Shown here: positions 48,580 to 60,646 of the stretch, one piece after another
Numbering within the stretch: the first letter of the stretch is position 1
How the letters are laid out: every line of letters begins with the position of its first letter
DNA from: Macrolepiota albuminosa
Lineage: Eukaryota; Basidiomycota; Agaricomycetes; Agaricales; Agaricaceae
NCBI GenBank assembly: GCA_027475525.1
Contig: JAMWFC010000087.1
Span: 372,001-436,000, forward strand
DNA length: 64,000 nt
Direction of reading: 5' to 3'
The notes under the pieces: model-generated
What the model was told of the DNA's origin: nothing
Seen by the model: the letters and a program-made list of their open reading frames with translations, nothing else
The model's database searches: none
Translations under genes and position numbers: made by a program

Positions 48580-48733
48580 AAGCTAGCGCCGAACTTGGTG
48601 GCAAAGTCAGGCAACGCTAGCGCGATTTGAACGCTAAGTGTAACTGGGTGCTCAAGAAGCTAGCGCCGAACTTGGTGGCAAAGTTAGGCAACGCTAGCGC
48701 AATTTGAACGCTAAGTGTAACTGGGTGCTCAAG
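48580..48733. repeat. 77-bp direct duplication 16
   Basis: Copies at 48580 and 48657, with two mismatches; same site as in the left LTR. Confidence 0.92.
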
Positions 48734-51700
48734 GGTTACGATTCGTTGTTATATACATGGCAAGTAGCTAGTTTTTATACTATGCGCTACATTATTTCCA
48801 AAATAAGTCCATTGACGGCGCTACCGCTTAGCGCCTCCCTTCGTGACTGTAGCTAACGGCCACCTGTCAACGGCGACCTGCAGCACATGGGTGACGGCGA
48901 CCAACGGCGACTCTGAAACTACTTAGAAGTGGTACGAGTTTGCTCACTTTTTGATGTAATTTAATTGGCCATGCCATCCCGGGGTATGGTCGGGGAATCC
49001 TCGACAGACGCCGTGAGCGCTAATTCTGGCGCTAAACATTGTGCCATCTTTTGATAGATTTAAATGTCGGGTCTGCGTGTATCCTGTCTCGTCGTCATTG
49101 ATTCTTTTAGACTTCTGATTGAGGTGCCTCGGTGATTGACAGCGCCAATTGCTAACTCCTTCCAGTACTGATCGGGGTTTGGTCAGAGTCCCCTCCCGCC
49201 ATTATGCTAGCGCTATGAGTCCTGAGTCTTCTTGGTCTTCAAAGTAACTGAGTGGAGTGCGCTGAGGGGCTGATACTGGTGATTGAGATGAATGGACAAG
49301 TCTTGCCATAGAGCGCCCGCGCTAGGGCTGCTCTGTACCCAAGGCTGGTCGCTAGAGCCTTTAGTGTGTCAAGTGTTGGTCGGCCTATAAGGTCCCTTGA
49401 TGCGCTCAGTCCGAGTAGAAGCCTATCAGCGTCTACCACACTCATTCTTGCACTGTACAGCCTGTTTAGGCTTTTCATTGGTACACCCAATCACATCCGG
49501 GTGCTTCCCCTTCTTTAGAGTTCCTTGAAACTCTTCCTCAGACATCAGTATAGCCGGCAAGTCTACCGGCAGACTTTTTGGTGGGGCCTGTTCATCCTCC
49601 ACCTCCTGTACAGTCGCTCTCCTGCAACCATCTAGTCAGTTGCGTTCATCACGCCGCTTTTTAGTTGCGCGATAGCGCCTCAAACGACTATCTGTGTCGT
49701 TCAACACAACTTTCTCCGCCTTCAAAGGCATACCATTCACAACAACCATGTCATTCACAAAATCCAGCGACACCTTGTTCTTATGCATGAACAGCGTACC
49801 AATAATCATGTCGTAGCGATCAAAATTCGCTATATCCACATATTCTTTCGTCGACATTCCTGACGTCTTTATTCTCACTTCCGCGCCAAACTGTATCATA
49901 GCGTGACTCCCTACAGTCCCCAGCTGGAGCATCAATGGCTCCTCCAGTTCATGAATGTGAATTGCATTGATGTGAGCAAACTGGGGCGTAATGCCCGTAG
50001 TGGTACTCCCCGAGTCCCACAACGTCCATGCCGAATGTCCATTGACATCAACATACGTGACCAGGCACTCCTTCTCTTCGGGAGTATAGCGTGGCCGCTG
50101 CAACTTATTCGTTGCCTTCTGCAGGGTTACGCGTCTCATTCGGACGTGCTGATCTCCACGGCACTCCGTCAGTGCAAACAGGTGTTCCTCCTCGTCATCA
50201 CGAGCATAGTAGTCACTGTTGTACACATCCACTGTGACGTATTTGTCGCCATCAATCTGGACGCTCTTGGCATCATCCACTTCTGACCCGTCAGCCTCTA
50301 CTTGCGGTTCTTCCTCCGCTTCTTTGACGATCTCATCGTCCTTGTCATCACTGACGACATTGCTAGGTGCCACAGCCATATGGGCCGCTCAGATGTGTGC
50401 CTTAGGAGGGGCGGGACATTCCTTAGCAAAATGCCTGCTCCTGCCACAGTTGTAGCATGCCGAAGGATCTCCGGCAGTCCTTCTCTGGGCCACTCCGGGG
50501 CCCCCAGTAGGTTTGCTTGCCATCCACGCCGCAGGCGCTACTACCCCTTTCGCCACTACTTGGTTTTGACCCGAGAAGGGTCGACTATCCTTCGCTGGCA
50601 ATTGTCCAGCAGGCTTTGATCAAGGCCGTTGGCCTCCAGGGATTGACTTGCGGACAACGAAACGTAGATTGCAATTGTTCTCCATATCTGTCTGTTTGGC
50701 CAGGAAAGTTCCCACCTTCACTGCCTGACGGTTCACTGTTCCTCGGCGTGAACTACACTGCTCATAATGGTTTGCAGTTCGTGTCGACTGCTCATAACGG
50801 ATGGCATACGCCAAAAATTCGGTCACAGTATTGACCTCCAGAGACAAATTGTTGTCGCGTATTAACGCCCTCCTCATGTCTGCAGGTATTCCATCCAGAA
50901 ATGTCTCGCAAATAGTGTATTCATCTGGATAGACGGCCATATTCTGTGCATGGCCCACCAGGTCATCATAAAAGGTCTGGACACCAGTCTTAGCGTCATA
51001 CACTGCCTTCCTAAAGGCATCACGAGCTTCCTGCATTGTAGCAGCATTGACAAACCGATTATACAGTCCTATCAGGACTTCTTTAAATGTCCAATGCGAT
51101 TTGTCATAATTAATGTGGAGGACATGGCGACAGAACCAATTCTGAGCCTCTTCCTCCATAAATTCGTGTAGCACGAATATTCTTTCCTGGTCCATGTCGT
51201 CCCCACCATAGCAGCAGGCTGCTAGGTGGTAGCAAATGTCCATGGCCCAATCCTCCAGTTGGGAGAACCTATGTCCTCCAGCGTACACACGTATGTGCTT
51301 ACCATCGGACTTACAGGGGCTTACCTCAGCAGGGAATTTAAACCTGACTCCAAGGGAGTCATCCACCAGATGAGTGAGACGGTCATGCATATAATCCATA
51401 TGGATCCTGACCGCTTCATTCATTTCCGGTGTAGTTTCACGCAATTCATGAGGTGCGGGCATCAAAAATGCCTGGGGACTGCAAAACAGGTGTTCATTGG
51501 CCATTCGTTCTGGCTGTTGCCCCACTTGTGGCTCTGCTGGTACTCCACCAGCCCGCCTGCCACTATCACGACGATTATTATTGTCTCAATTGTCATTCCT
51601 ATGATCACGCCCTCCTCCATCGTTATTGCGACGAATTGGCTCTCTCCGCTTGTAGTGGTCACTACTATTATCACTACCACCCAGATTTCTGTCCGGTTCA

Positions 51701-52592
51701 GCAGTTCGAGCCGCAAATTGTTGCTGTATGTCATCAACAGGCGTTACACCCTCACGCCCTTCAAAGGCTACCCCCTGGTTGTCAATTAACGACTCACCAT
51801 GATTGCGCAAGTCCTGTTTGCGTATCCTCTGGTAATTGACGTGTTTATTCCAGTTGTCCACTAGGTGGACACGTTGCACTACGCGTTGTGGTCGCATTCA
51901 TTCATCCAGAATATGGACTTTGTCCACCTCTTCCTTGATAGTAACTTGCTTTCGAGGTGTCTTAACCTCCTGCACTGCAAGTATTGCCTCTGGCTCTGCC
52001 GGAGTCGTCGTCACAGTCTCTACCTCAGACAATGCCTGCTGAGGCACTCCGCTAACAATGCGTTGACGGTTTGCGGCATTCTGATGCTGAACGTAGTCTT
52101 GCTGAGACTCATTGGCCTGATGAGGCGCATTGAGCAACTCCATCGCGTCCGCGATTAATGGCGCTCATCGGCGCACACTCATCTCACATTCTACTGAGTT
52201 AGCCGGAGTGGCCATGGAGACTGCTGACCCTCGCGCCGCTTTGCACTTAAGATATTCAACCACTTCGAATTTGAAGATACACACAAACAATTTGATATAT
52301 TCATTCGAATCTGCATGGGGTACATCGTGGCTCCTAGCAGCCAGCAACTGTAAGTGCTTTACTACATAAAGCTGCAGATGCTTTCACGTTGATTCCTTCA
52401 CGACCAACGGATATCGGTCTAACACCAGCTGTAACTGGATAGACAAGGTCAAATGCAACCTTTTGCTTTCCTCATCATCTGAGGATTCCAGCTCGGACTC
52501 TAAGTCTATAACTCTCCTGAGGCCGTCATGCCTCACTTGCGGCTGTTTGCCAGCCTGTCTGTGCAACTCTGGAATTCCAGGCGCTGTCGACA

Positions 52593-52746
52593 CCTTTTCC
52601 AACCTTACGACATTGTCGTCCTCCCTACTGACCACTATTGCTGGTCCTTGTGCCTGTCCTTGTGTCATCCCTTTTCCAACCTTACGACATTGTCGTCCTC
52701 CCTACTGACCACTATTGCTGGTCCTTGTGCCTGTCCTTGTGTCATC
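52593..52746. repeat. 77-bp direct duplication 17
   Basis: Copies at 52593 and 52670; the only frameshift in gag A. Confidence 0.96.
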
Positions 52747-53124
52747 AGTGATGACGGTTCCGGTTCAGTAGCCGCATCGGCCACATATTCCAAATGCTGT
52801 TCAGTAGATGCAGTCCGGAATGGAGTACTATGCGCAAACATGCTGCCTTGTACCATTTCCGAGTACTGGGTAATATCCGGTTGACCCTCAGACTGAGCTG
52901 ACGAGCTCTTGGGCAATACCGGATACATCAATGAAGGCATTTGGCTCGCTGGCAGTGACACTCCTGAAACCGCGGATCTCTCTCCTGGTTTACCACCAGG
53001 TCGTACAATGGACATCATCCATGATACGGATAGCCCACCAGGCATTTCAAAGCTCGTGCTGACATCGTGAGGAATCTTTTCATCCTGCTTTGGCGGAGGT
53101 TGGTATGCTGATGCAGATTGCGTC

Positions 53125-53278
53125 TTCACAGCTTGAAGCACAGGTAGGTCACCTGTGTCTGCAGCTGGGAACGGAGGATCCGGATCAAGAGAGCCAGTCA
53201 TTTCACAGCTTGAAGCACAGGTAGGTCACCTGTGTCTGCAGCTGGGAACGGAGGATCCGGATCAAGAGAGCCAGTCAT
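53125..53278. repeat. 77-bp direct duplication 18
   Basis: Copies at 53125 and 53202, at the gag A start. Confidence 0.96.
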
Positions 53279-53389
53279 AGAAGCACGTTTTCAACATGAT
53301 GCCAACAGAAAATCGAGAGGTTTTGATGATAGTTGCCTAGTCGGTAACAAGCCTAGAGTTTAAACCTGATAGCAGAAGATTTAAAAAAA

Positions 53390-53639
53390 TGTAACCTGAG
53401 TTACAAGTTACAACTATCTTGTGTGTATCACACAGTGCTAAATCAGACCGCAGTATCAGATTTGACTAGTACTTAGAGTGAAAACAAGATGTTGTCTTAT
53501 GTAATACTCTACTGGATAATTATAGTGTCGTTGATGATTTGACTAGTACTTAGAGTGAAAACAAGATGTTGTCTTATGTAATACTCTACTGGATAATTAT
53601 AGTGTCGTTGATGCTAGTACTACGTGTGACTCCGTTACA
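53390..53639 (-). repeat. 5' LTR of element A
   Basis: Same as 28249-28421 plus one 77-bp unit. Confidence 0.92.
53459..53612. repeat. 77-bp direct duplication 19
   Basis: Copies at 53459 and 53536; explains exactly the LTR length difference in A. Confidence 0.97.
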
Positions 53640-55565
53640 CCGATTTCCATACTAACCAACCAAGACGAGTTGATAATTGCTGAGAAGACATATTAGTAGA
53701 ATTTGTTACAGGTTTATACAAAGGAGTTCCTCCAACAGGTGGATATTGATAAAAATCACCTGAAAAAATGACCAAAATTCCACCAAATGGTTCATTATTA
53801 CCTTTTACTATTCGTAAAGAGCAATCTACATCTGATAATAAATGACAGCTAAGCAGAGATACTTCATCAATAAGAAGCATTATAACATTTTTAAATTCTT
53901 CAAAAAGATTACTTTTTTCAGCAACGGTCATTATAACAGAATAATCTTCTTTAGAATCACCAGGTATTCGATTACCTTTTCCTTTATTTTTTTTCTGAAC
54001 TTTGATAGATAGACCTTTATGGATAGTTAATCCATCAATAAGTGCAGCTGCAATACCGCTTGATGCTAAAAAGCGCAATCTTTGTTTGCATTAATAAACT
54101 TCCATAACTCTTTGTACGGCTTTAATAACATGAGTTTTTCCAGTATCACCAGGTCCTGAAAGATGAAGGTGCAAATAAGGTTGATAATTTGGTGATAAAA
54201 CATTATTGATGCCGGCTGCTTCATCATCAATATATTTGAAAAAAGCTTTATAAATAATTTTAAATGCTTTTCATTTAAAGTTTCTTCTGAAATGATACGC
54301 TTGATCAGATTTCTACAGCTTTCAAAGTGTAAATTATTAATATTATTTAAACTTTGTTCGAGGTGCAGGTGCATTTGATGATATATTAGCAGAAGATAAA
54401 TATTTTATATTAGGTAAAGTAGAAACTAATTCGGTTTCAGATGCATTATTGATAATTGCTGTCTGATTTAAAGGATCTAGAATGTTCCTTCATTGAGATT
54501 TTAAAGATTCTTCTTGTAGTTTGACTTCTCTTTTCCAAATCTTCAAATTACTAATATTTACTGCAGATAATAATATAAAAGTGTCTATCTTTTTATCAGC
54601 TTCTGCATCAACTGAGAACCATTCACTTGCTTGAAGTCTGAGAAGTTCTTAATTTAATTGAAAATCTTTTTAAACTACTTGACCTGAATTTTCTGGAATA
54701 AATAAAGTATCATTTGAAGAAGCTGCTAGTTCAGTGAATACTTTTGATTCTTTTAAAGCTTGTTTTTTTTTTTGAAGTCTTTTAGCATCTCTTTCATTCT
54801 CACATTCATAGCATCCCAATTTTTCATAATATTTCTAGACATTTCAGTAAAATTATACATATTGAATACATCATCAGGATTTTCATGTGAAAGAAGTAAA
54901 GGTTCAACATCACTAAAAGATTTGAAATGAGCAAGCATAAAAATACTATAATCAAAATGAGTAGATCAAGGAATACTTGTTCCAATTAAATAAGGTATAA
55001 GTAGCTTAGAACCATCTCCACACTCAAAATTAGTATGCTTTACTAAATAATGAGTATTATATAAAGGATGTGGACTTTTCAGTCTCCAGCATTTATACGT
55101 ATCTAATTGTATAATATTAGTATCTTTATATTTTGAAGTATTTATAAGCTCTCTTCAAAAACACTGAACAAAACTATAAAAGCAGATATTAAACAAGTCT
55201 GGATCACAATAAATATAATCATCTATCTGAGTTGCTTTTAAAAGATTTCAATTAATATCTATACTAATTTTTAATGATATAAGTTCAATATCATTTTCTT
55301 CATCACTACAATCTTTATTTTTTTCATTTGTATTTTTCATAGCATTGATAGAAATTTTAACGTAATAAAGTAAAAGATTTGATAACATTGGTGTTGTTTT
55401 ATGAGAAGAAAAGCTATCACCTCGACCCCAAATATACCAAGCTGCTTGTTGAGCATGTATTTGTTGTTGCTTAGTTAATTGACATAAACATCATTTATGA
55501 AGAAGCAATTTGGATTTAGCTTTAGAACTTGAAGAATGTAAGGTTCTCATCTAAAGTCAAGAAAT
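53640..55565 (-). pseudogene. Helitron: linker and PIF1-type helicase
   Basis: Minus-strand frames with stops and shifts. From the upstream side: QAAWYIWGRGDSFSSHKTT (about 55440), a long middle region, then the helicase: Walker A SGPGDTGKTHV (about 54150), Walker B MLLIDEVSLLS (about 53880), motif III VIFSGDFYQYPPV (about 53750), and WLVWKSV at the CCGAT junction. In Helitrons this domain unwinds DNA during rolling-circle transposition. AT-rich with few CpG. The gene continues at 28248 beyond element A and upstream at 59966. Confidence 0.85.
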
Positions 55566-55940
55566 CGAGAATAGTTTGACTCCAGGTAGCTAATTTTCTT
55601 TCTTTTAGCCATGTGATATTTCCTCTCAAGAGATTCCAGTTTCTTTATTATTTCTTCAATTGTCTCTGTTTTCTCTACATCATCAAGGTCTGAGTCATCT
55701 AGCTTCTGGTTCCTCGCAACTCAATTTCCTTTTTCTTCATGATATACTTTGGCACTAGGATCTTATCTCTTTCTTTTGCATAGGTTAACAGGTTTCTTTT
55801 ATGATAAGCTTATTGATATTGTAGGGAAGAAATAGATGAAAGCAGCTTGAGTTATATTCTTGATAAAGGAAAAAATATTTCCAGTTCCAGCAATCAATAC
55901 GTGTTGAATATTTAAATGTCAATGTTCTGCAACCACCACA
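55566..55940 (-). pseudogene. Second helicase-like fragment
   Basis: Minus-strand pieces HVLIAGTGNIFSFIKNITQ (a decayed Walker A) and a coiled-coil acidic stretch DDSDLDDVEKTETIEEII. They look like another PIF1-like helicase region, separate from the one at 54.1 kb. The identification is tentative. Confidence 0.35.
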
Positions 55941-55964
55941 ATTAATTGAACTATAATTTATAGA

Positions 55965-57135
55965 ATGCTATATGCTAAAGATGTTGTATTGCAACTACCT
56001 TACACTGAATTTATGAATAATTTGACTCCACAAAACATGTAAGTTAAAATATTTGAATCACTTCATCAACTGACTTTTTTTATATATTACTCTAGGCAAA
56101 ACGTTAAGTCCAACGATACACAACCTATCGTTCTAGAAACTATCAATTATACATGCTATGATACCAAAACTTTCCAAGTATCCGAAGAGGCTGTTGTCAA
56201 TCTCAAATATTCCTTTCTTGGTGTAGCAAGTCGTCTTATGGAATTGGACATCTGTATACCTAAATCAAGGAATGTTCAAGTAGTCAATCTCGCTGCTGCT
56301 AATCCTCAAGACTTCCAACAAGGATTTGTCTTCCAATGAAAAAAATCTTCTACGGCCAAGCAAAACTTTTATATCTTTTATCTAGTTGGAATGGTCATAT
56401 TTGGCCATCTGCTTGACAAAGGAGACCCATACTATATATCAGTTGCTTTTTCAGATCGCACCTTTTCTCATGCAATAGCCTTTATTGGAGCGGTTTCCAA
56501 CAAGGAGAATTTATTGATAATCACGCAACAGGATGGCATGTCCCTTACAACAATGCTTATGAGAAAGAATACAAATCATTCAGGTTTAGGTATACAGTAT
56601 AATTAACAATCATTACTTAATATATAGAAAGCTAACGACTCTTCAGAAAAACCAGGTTCATCCACAAGACTAGCTCCTGCTTCTCCAACAAAAAAGGATG
56701 ATTGCAGCCACACCAAGTTATCTTGGTCTGATGCAGTAAAACCATACGGAGATTTAAGTAAGCCATAAAATTCACCCACTTTTTTCTATTATTGCTTATT
56801 ATAATTAAATAACAATTCTAGTACCGGTTTATGATGGTCAACACTAAAAATTCAATCTTGGAAAATATCAGTCATTGTCTCATGCATACGTTGAGATGGC
56901 AAACTGGTCAGCTATTATTGTCACATTCACAGTTAGCGTCTACAAGGGCCACTTTGAAGACACAACTTCATTCAACATCCAAGACGTTATTTTGCTTGCT
57001 GACCCTGAAGAAGCCGATCATTGTGCTGCTACAGTACATTCACTGCCGATGTGGGTTAAAGACAAGGTCAATGTGCCAATAGATGATGAATATGTTGAAA
57101 TTGAAGAAGTAAAAGACGAAAAAGACTTGGTATAA
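55965..57135 (+). pseudogene. Unrecognised multi-exon gene, decayed
   Basis: Exon from ATG 55965 to a GTAAGT donor at about 56040, acceptor CTCTAG at about 56093, joining in frame. Further GT-AG introns end at about 56630 (ATATAG) and 56820 (TTCTAG). Translated pieces: NYTCYDTKTFQVSEEAVVNL, MELDICIPKSRNVQVVNLAA, SDAVKPYGDL, SHAYVEMANWSAIIVTFTVS; it ends in an acidic tail at 57135. Exons have CpG and sensible coding, but at least a TGA (about 56337) and a TAA (about 56850) interrupt them. The family is not recognised. It lies antisense to the Helitron inside the 4.4-kb insertion, so it could be a captured or host gene fragment. Confidence 0.5.
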
Positions 57136-57579
57136 TTGTCGTTTGTCGAAGTACTATTCCACCCTTTAGCATAGAGTCTTTTTTTGCCCAACCAATATGA
57201 TTGTTTTTTCCGCAACCAACTATTCTATTACTTCAAACAAGACATAGAACAAACATAACATAACATACCTAATATGTTTTTGACTTAGTCTGGGGTTGAG
57301 ACGAAGTCTCTCTCGTTGCTGAGTCCCTTAGTGGCAAAAGATCAAGCCAGTTGTCATGCCTGCTAATCAATTCAAAGTAGAGTCTCTCACATCTCAGTTT
57401 CATTGACTAGTTCTTTACAGGGTAGCAGAGTGTGAATTCATCTTCCTAAGTGTGAATTAGTGACATTCAATTTAGAGGGGACTTCTCCTAGCTAAAGGGG
57501 TGGAATAGTATATCACAATTAGTATTTGCATATGAAATAATATAAGTATGGAGTTGTTAAAGAATCCACATAATAAACA
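57136..57579. other. No gene seen
   Basis: AT-rich flank between the decayed gene and a Tc1 fragment. Confidence 0.5.
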
Positions 57580-57760
57580 GCCTATTATTTGACAAATCTC
57601 AACTGGGAGATTTGATACAGCTGTCCAGGCTACTAATTTTATGAACAACATTATTTCCAACTCTGTCTCTCTTCAAACTGTCTGGAATATGCTGAAGAAT
57701 GAAGAGTATTGGTCTGCTATAAAGAGGAAAGTTCCTATGCTTACAGCTATTTTCAATGAG
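57580..57760 (+). pseudogene. Tc1 transposase N-terminal fragment
   Basis: TGRFDTAVQATNF...IISNSVSLQTV and KRKVPML match the transposase of the element at 25228 (TGKLDIAAQATNF, IISNSVSSQTV, KRKVPML). No ends were found. Confidence 0.75.
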
Positions 57761-57789
57761 CATGACAGTTCTGGATTTTTTTTAATTGA

Positions 57790-58023
57790 ATGACAATTTC
57801 AGACTTTGTCAAACTTGAGTGCTTGAGCCTTTTGACCATCAACATGTATTGTAAAATTAGCTGTGATGCAAAAATTGCAGCAATTGAACTCTATAAATAC
57901 AATCTTCTTCTTTTAAATAACATTCTTGACTACTTTAGCTTCTCAGAAAGAACTTGGTTTCAGATTCTCAAACTTTGGTGCACAATTGATAATGTTATTC
58001 CTCCTTACAATAATGATGCTTAA
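57790..58023 (+). other. Short unrecognised frame
   Basis: 77 aa, AT-rich, hydrophobic and helical. Probably not a gene. Confidence 0.2.
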
Positions 58024-58502
58024 AAGTTGATTAGTAGCAGATACAGTTTATAGCTACTGACCAGTACACAATGCATTGGGTGTGCTAAGTTTGAAGGAGT
58101 CTTAGATAGTTCTCAGAGAACAAGTTGGAAACAAGTTGAATGGTAAGTTTAGGTAAAAGTCAGTAAGGGAGGTTAGTAAGGGATTTATAGTAAGAGTGGT
58201 GCACTAACAACAAAAGTACTCTGTTTTGTTGGTAACTAATGACAACAGTAAGTATTTATAGTGAAAATAAGTTTCCTGTTGCCAAGTAGTTAAAGGTCAC
58301 CAAAGAGTGGTGAACTGTAAGCAATATAATTAAATGTCATGCATTAAACTAAATACTGAGAAATGAAGCAAGGAAAGCTGTCTGTCTGACTGAAAAAGGG
58401 ATGCCAAGAAGCATCAGGTGCCAGGGTAAACATCAAACTATTCATTATGAGTAAATAGTATTATTCCTAATTTATAAGCATTGTTGTTGATAGGATTCCA
58501 CA

Positions 58503-58958
58503 TATAAGAGTGACCTCTAGAGGCTGTGGCTCAATTACACAGCTGTCAGAGGAAGATCTAAAGAGAACAAGTCTAGAGATTCTCTATGCCAAGTTGGATG
58601 CTTCTGGAGCTTCTGAAGCATGGAAAACAACTGTACAATATAACAAAATTTTAAAAACTCAAAAATTGACTAATCAAATAACTGTGCAAATAAGGCAGGA
58701 AAACTCTGGACTTTGAAAGTTAGAAAGGCAAACTCCAGCTTATATAAGCAGTCTGGAAGCGGTGCTGAAGAGCCCATACTTGTCTGAATAATAGCTAAAG
58801 AACCAGAGCACCTCAAAGGCTGAAAATAGTACTAATAAATAATATTGAGAGAATAAAAACAGCAAAATAAGAAAATGATAAAAGAAATAAAGAAATGAAT
58901 GAAAGAAGAGTAAAGGAATAAGGAGTGAAATAAGGAAAAAATAAGGAGTCCTCTAATA
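58503..58958 (+). repeat. Solo LTR of the 5044 family
   Basis: TATAAGAGTGACC start, CTTATATAAGCAG box, decayed end CTCTAATA; flanked by CCACA and TCACA (4 of 5). 456 bp, no duplication. Confidence 0.75.
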
Positions 58959-59800
58959 TCACACAGGCTAGGTGCAATAATGGCAGGCTTGGCATCAGTT
59001 CTGGACATTTTGCTGCATTTGTTCTGAACTTGAGCTATTTCCAATAGCCATGCATGGCAAGCTATGTACCCAATCAGTGATAGTGCTGATAGCAGCTGAA
59101 ATGACAAGTGACAAATAGCATCACTCAGACAGCACATAATATTGCTAACTAATGACAGCACTTATAAGTTGGAATAATGGTATTTCTCTGTAACTGATAG
59201 CTTGGTGTTTTACCTTAACATCTAGTATCACTTGGCACCTTCTTTTTACTTGGACAGACAGCATTTTTATTAAACTCTCATTATTTAGTTTAATGCACAG
59301 TGACTTTTCCTAAATATGCATAAGTAAATGCTTCGTCAAGGTATCAATTGTTATCGCTACAATGTACGTGAAAAGCGGCGACTAATTGTTGGTTCATATC
59401 AAATCCTTTTAGGGTGAGGTGTCACATGTGCAGGTTGCGATAGGTATAAGAGCTGACATTAGAAAGACTAATATGTAAATGTTTCTTATAATTTTGCAAC
59501 AGTCATATTTGAACATTCTGCCCCAAAGCCAACATATCTGCTTAGTATTTTCTCTGCTCAACAACTGTTGAAACACATATCAAAGCATACTCTTTACTGG
59601 CTATTACTATCATGTCCTCTATATTTGCTTCTTTTTGATAAACAAGGCATTTAACAACATGAAATAAATTACATATTCAAGAAAAAAACATATACACTTA
59701 AAAAATATAAAAAAACAAGATGTCTATGCAGTGTTTCTGGCACATCAGGCCCATGTCCTTATATTGTTAAAGAAGGCAGCTTATGCTTCAAGTTTTCAAG
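58959..59800. other. AT-rich repeat DNA
   Basis: Includes a piece (about 59640-59700) inverted relative to 12040-12120. No gene. Confidence 0.5.
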
Positions 59801-59965
59801 GTGATACTATGAAATTGTTAGACGTGGCAACCGTATGTTTATCCGTGTGTCTGATTTGACTGTTGGTTTTACTGAGAACCTCGTCAACTACCAGTCCATG
59901 CATACCATCGATACCCAAATCAACGGGGCAAACTATCTCATTCAGTCGTTATATGATCAGTTCAT
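59801..59965 (+). pseudogene. Coding fragment of unknown gene
   Basis: Open, CpG-containing stretch RRGNRMFIRVSDLTVGF and NYQSMHTIDTQINGANYL. It looks like a single exon, perhaps of the gene at 55965. It ends where Helitron coding resumes on the other strand. Confidence 0.35.
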
Positions 59966-60546
59966 GAAAAAAATTGAAATAGCTTTTGAGCATAACCAGC
60001 TTTGGTTTTAAGTTTTATATGAATATCAGAAGGATTAGATGCACCAATAAGCCATATAAGAAAGTGTGCATGTCATTGTCCTCTTTCAGTCAATTCATTA
60101 GATTCATAAAATGCAGCAAGATGTCCTAAAATGCCACCCTCTGAAAAACTTTTGCTTTTTTCAAAATCCCATCTAAAAAGATATTGAAACACAAATTGAA
60201 TAGAAAAATAAAAAAAAGTCAGCTGCAGCAACAGGATTTTTTGCTAATCTCAAAGCTCTTGTAGTACTATCAACAATAAATGGAAACTGGTCATAAAGAT
60301 TAATAGTAGTATCACCATACATAAGTTGAAAAATAAGGCTATGTATTGCACTCGAATTTGTAGTAAAATAAAGTATAGATATTCCAAAATATCCTGAGTA
60401 ATTTCAAATTTCATTCTGACATCTTATTTTTGATGCTTGGGAACCAGGCACATGAGAAGCAATAGTATGAACTTTATTAAGAAGAGTAAATACTTGTTTT
60501 TTGTCATCTGAAAGTGATTGATAATTATAATCTTTTTCTAATTGAT
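59966..60546 (-). pseudogene. Helitron Rep (HUH) region
   Basis: Minus strand: WDFEKSKSFSEGGILGHLAA, then ERGQ-stop-HAHFLIWL, the two-histidine HUH metal motif of Helitron Rep, interrupted by a TGA just before it, then GASNPSDIHIKLKTKAGYAQ. The catalytic tyrosines expected downstream are not found because the 4.4-kb insertion starts here. Confidence 0.75.
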
Positions 60547-60646
60547 NNNNNNNNNNNNNNNNNNNNNNNNNNNNNNNNNNNNNNNNNNNNNNNNNNNNNN
60601 NNNNNNNNNNNNNNNNNNNNNNNNNNNNNNNNNNNNNNNNNNNNNN
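60547..60646. other. Assembly gap
   Basis: Exactly 100 N, a placeholder for unknown length, inside the Helitron gene. Confidence 1.

Larger units (their letters stand above)
35639..49428 (-). mobile_element. Element B: large young Ty3 retrotransposon with antisense genes
   Basis: LTRs 35639-36757 (1119 bp) and 48235-49428 (1194 bp), TGATG...CTATCA, about 1% different and mostly at CpG. The 4-bp target duplication GCGT is at 35635-35638 and 49429-49432. Minus-strand coding: gag-protease, then RT-RNase H-integrase in an overlapping frame. Between integrase (41650) and the left LTR lie three plus-strand spliced genes. About 13.25 kb after removing seven 77-bp duplications. Rich in CpG and in AGCGC/GCGCT motifs. 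Confidence 0.93.
48235..49428 (-). repeat. 5' LTR of element B
   Basis: 1194 bp = 1119+77 minus two single-base deletions relative to the left LTR. It contains duplications at 48274 and 48580. Confidence 0.93.
49429..53278 (-). pseudogene. Gag-protease of element A
   Basis: One frame (after correcting the duplication at 52593) with TGA stops at 52384, 52165, 51898, 51586, 50620, 50389 and 49636. The acidic N-terminal region is followed by a capsid-like core 51525-50620 (VFLHEFMEEEAQNWFCRHV, YDDLVGHAQNMAVYPDE). A CCHC knuckle CYNCGRSRHFAKECP lies at about 50410-50460. The retropepsin domain has LWDSGSTTTGITP (about 49990-50025) and IIGTLFMHKNKVSL. The protease triad DSG is intact, unlike in B. 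The frame runs into GCGT and continues in pol at 35634. Confidence 0.88.
28249..53639 (-). mobile_element. Element A: Ty3 chromovirus interrupted by element B
   Basis: LTRs at 28249-28421 (173 bp) and 53390-53639 (250 bp, equal to 173+77). The 5-bp target duplication CCGAT is at 28244-28248 and 53640-53644. Order on the minus strand: LTR, gag, protease, [B inserted], RT, RNase H, integrase, chromodomain, extra ORF, polypurine tract, LTR. Without B and duplications it is about 11.4 kb. LTR differences are mostly at CpG sites. All gag-pro-pol pieces share one frame apart from the 77-bp duplication at 52593. Confidence 0.93.

Noticed and set aside
28778..53201. UGA read as an amino acid in this genome
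   Set aside because: Host-type genes here do not need it, and several TGA sites match Arg positions of the families. Kept only as an alternative to test.
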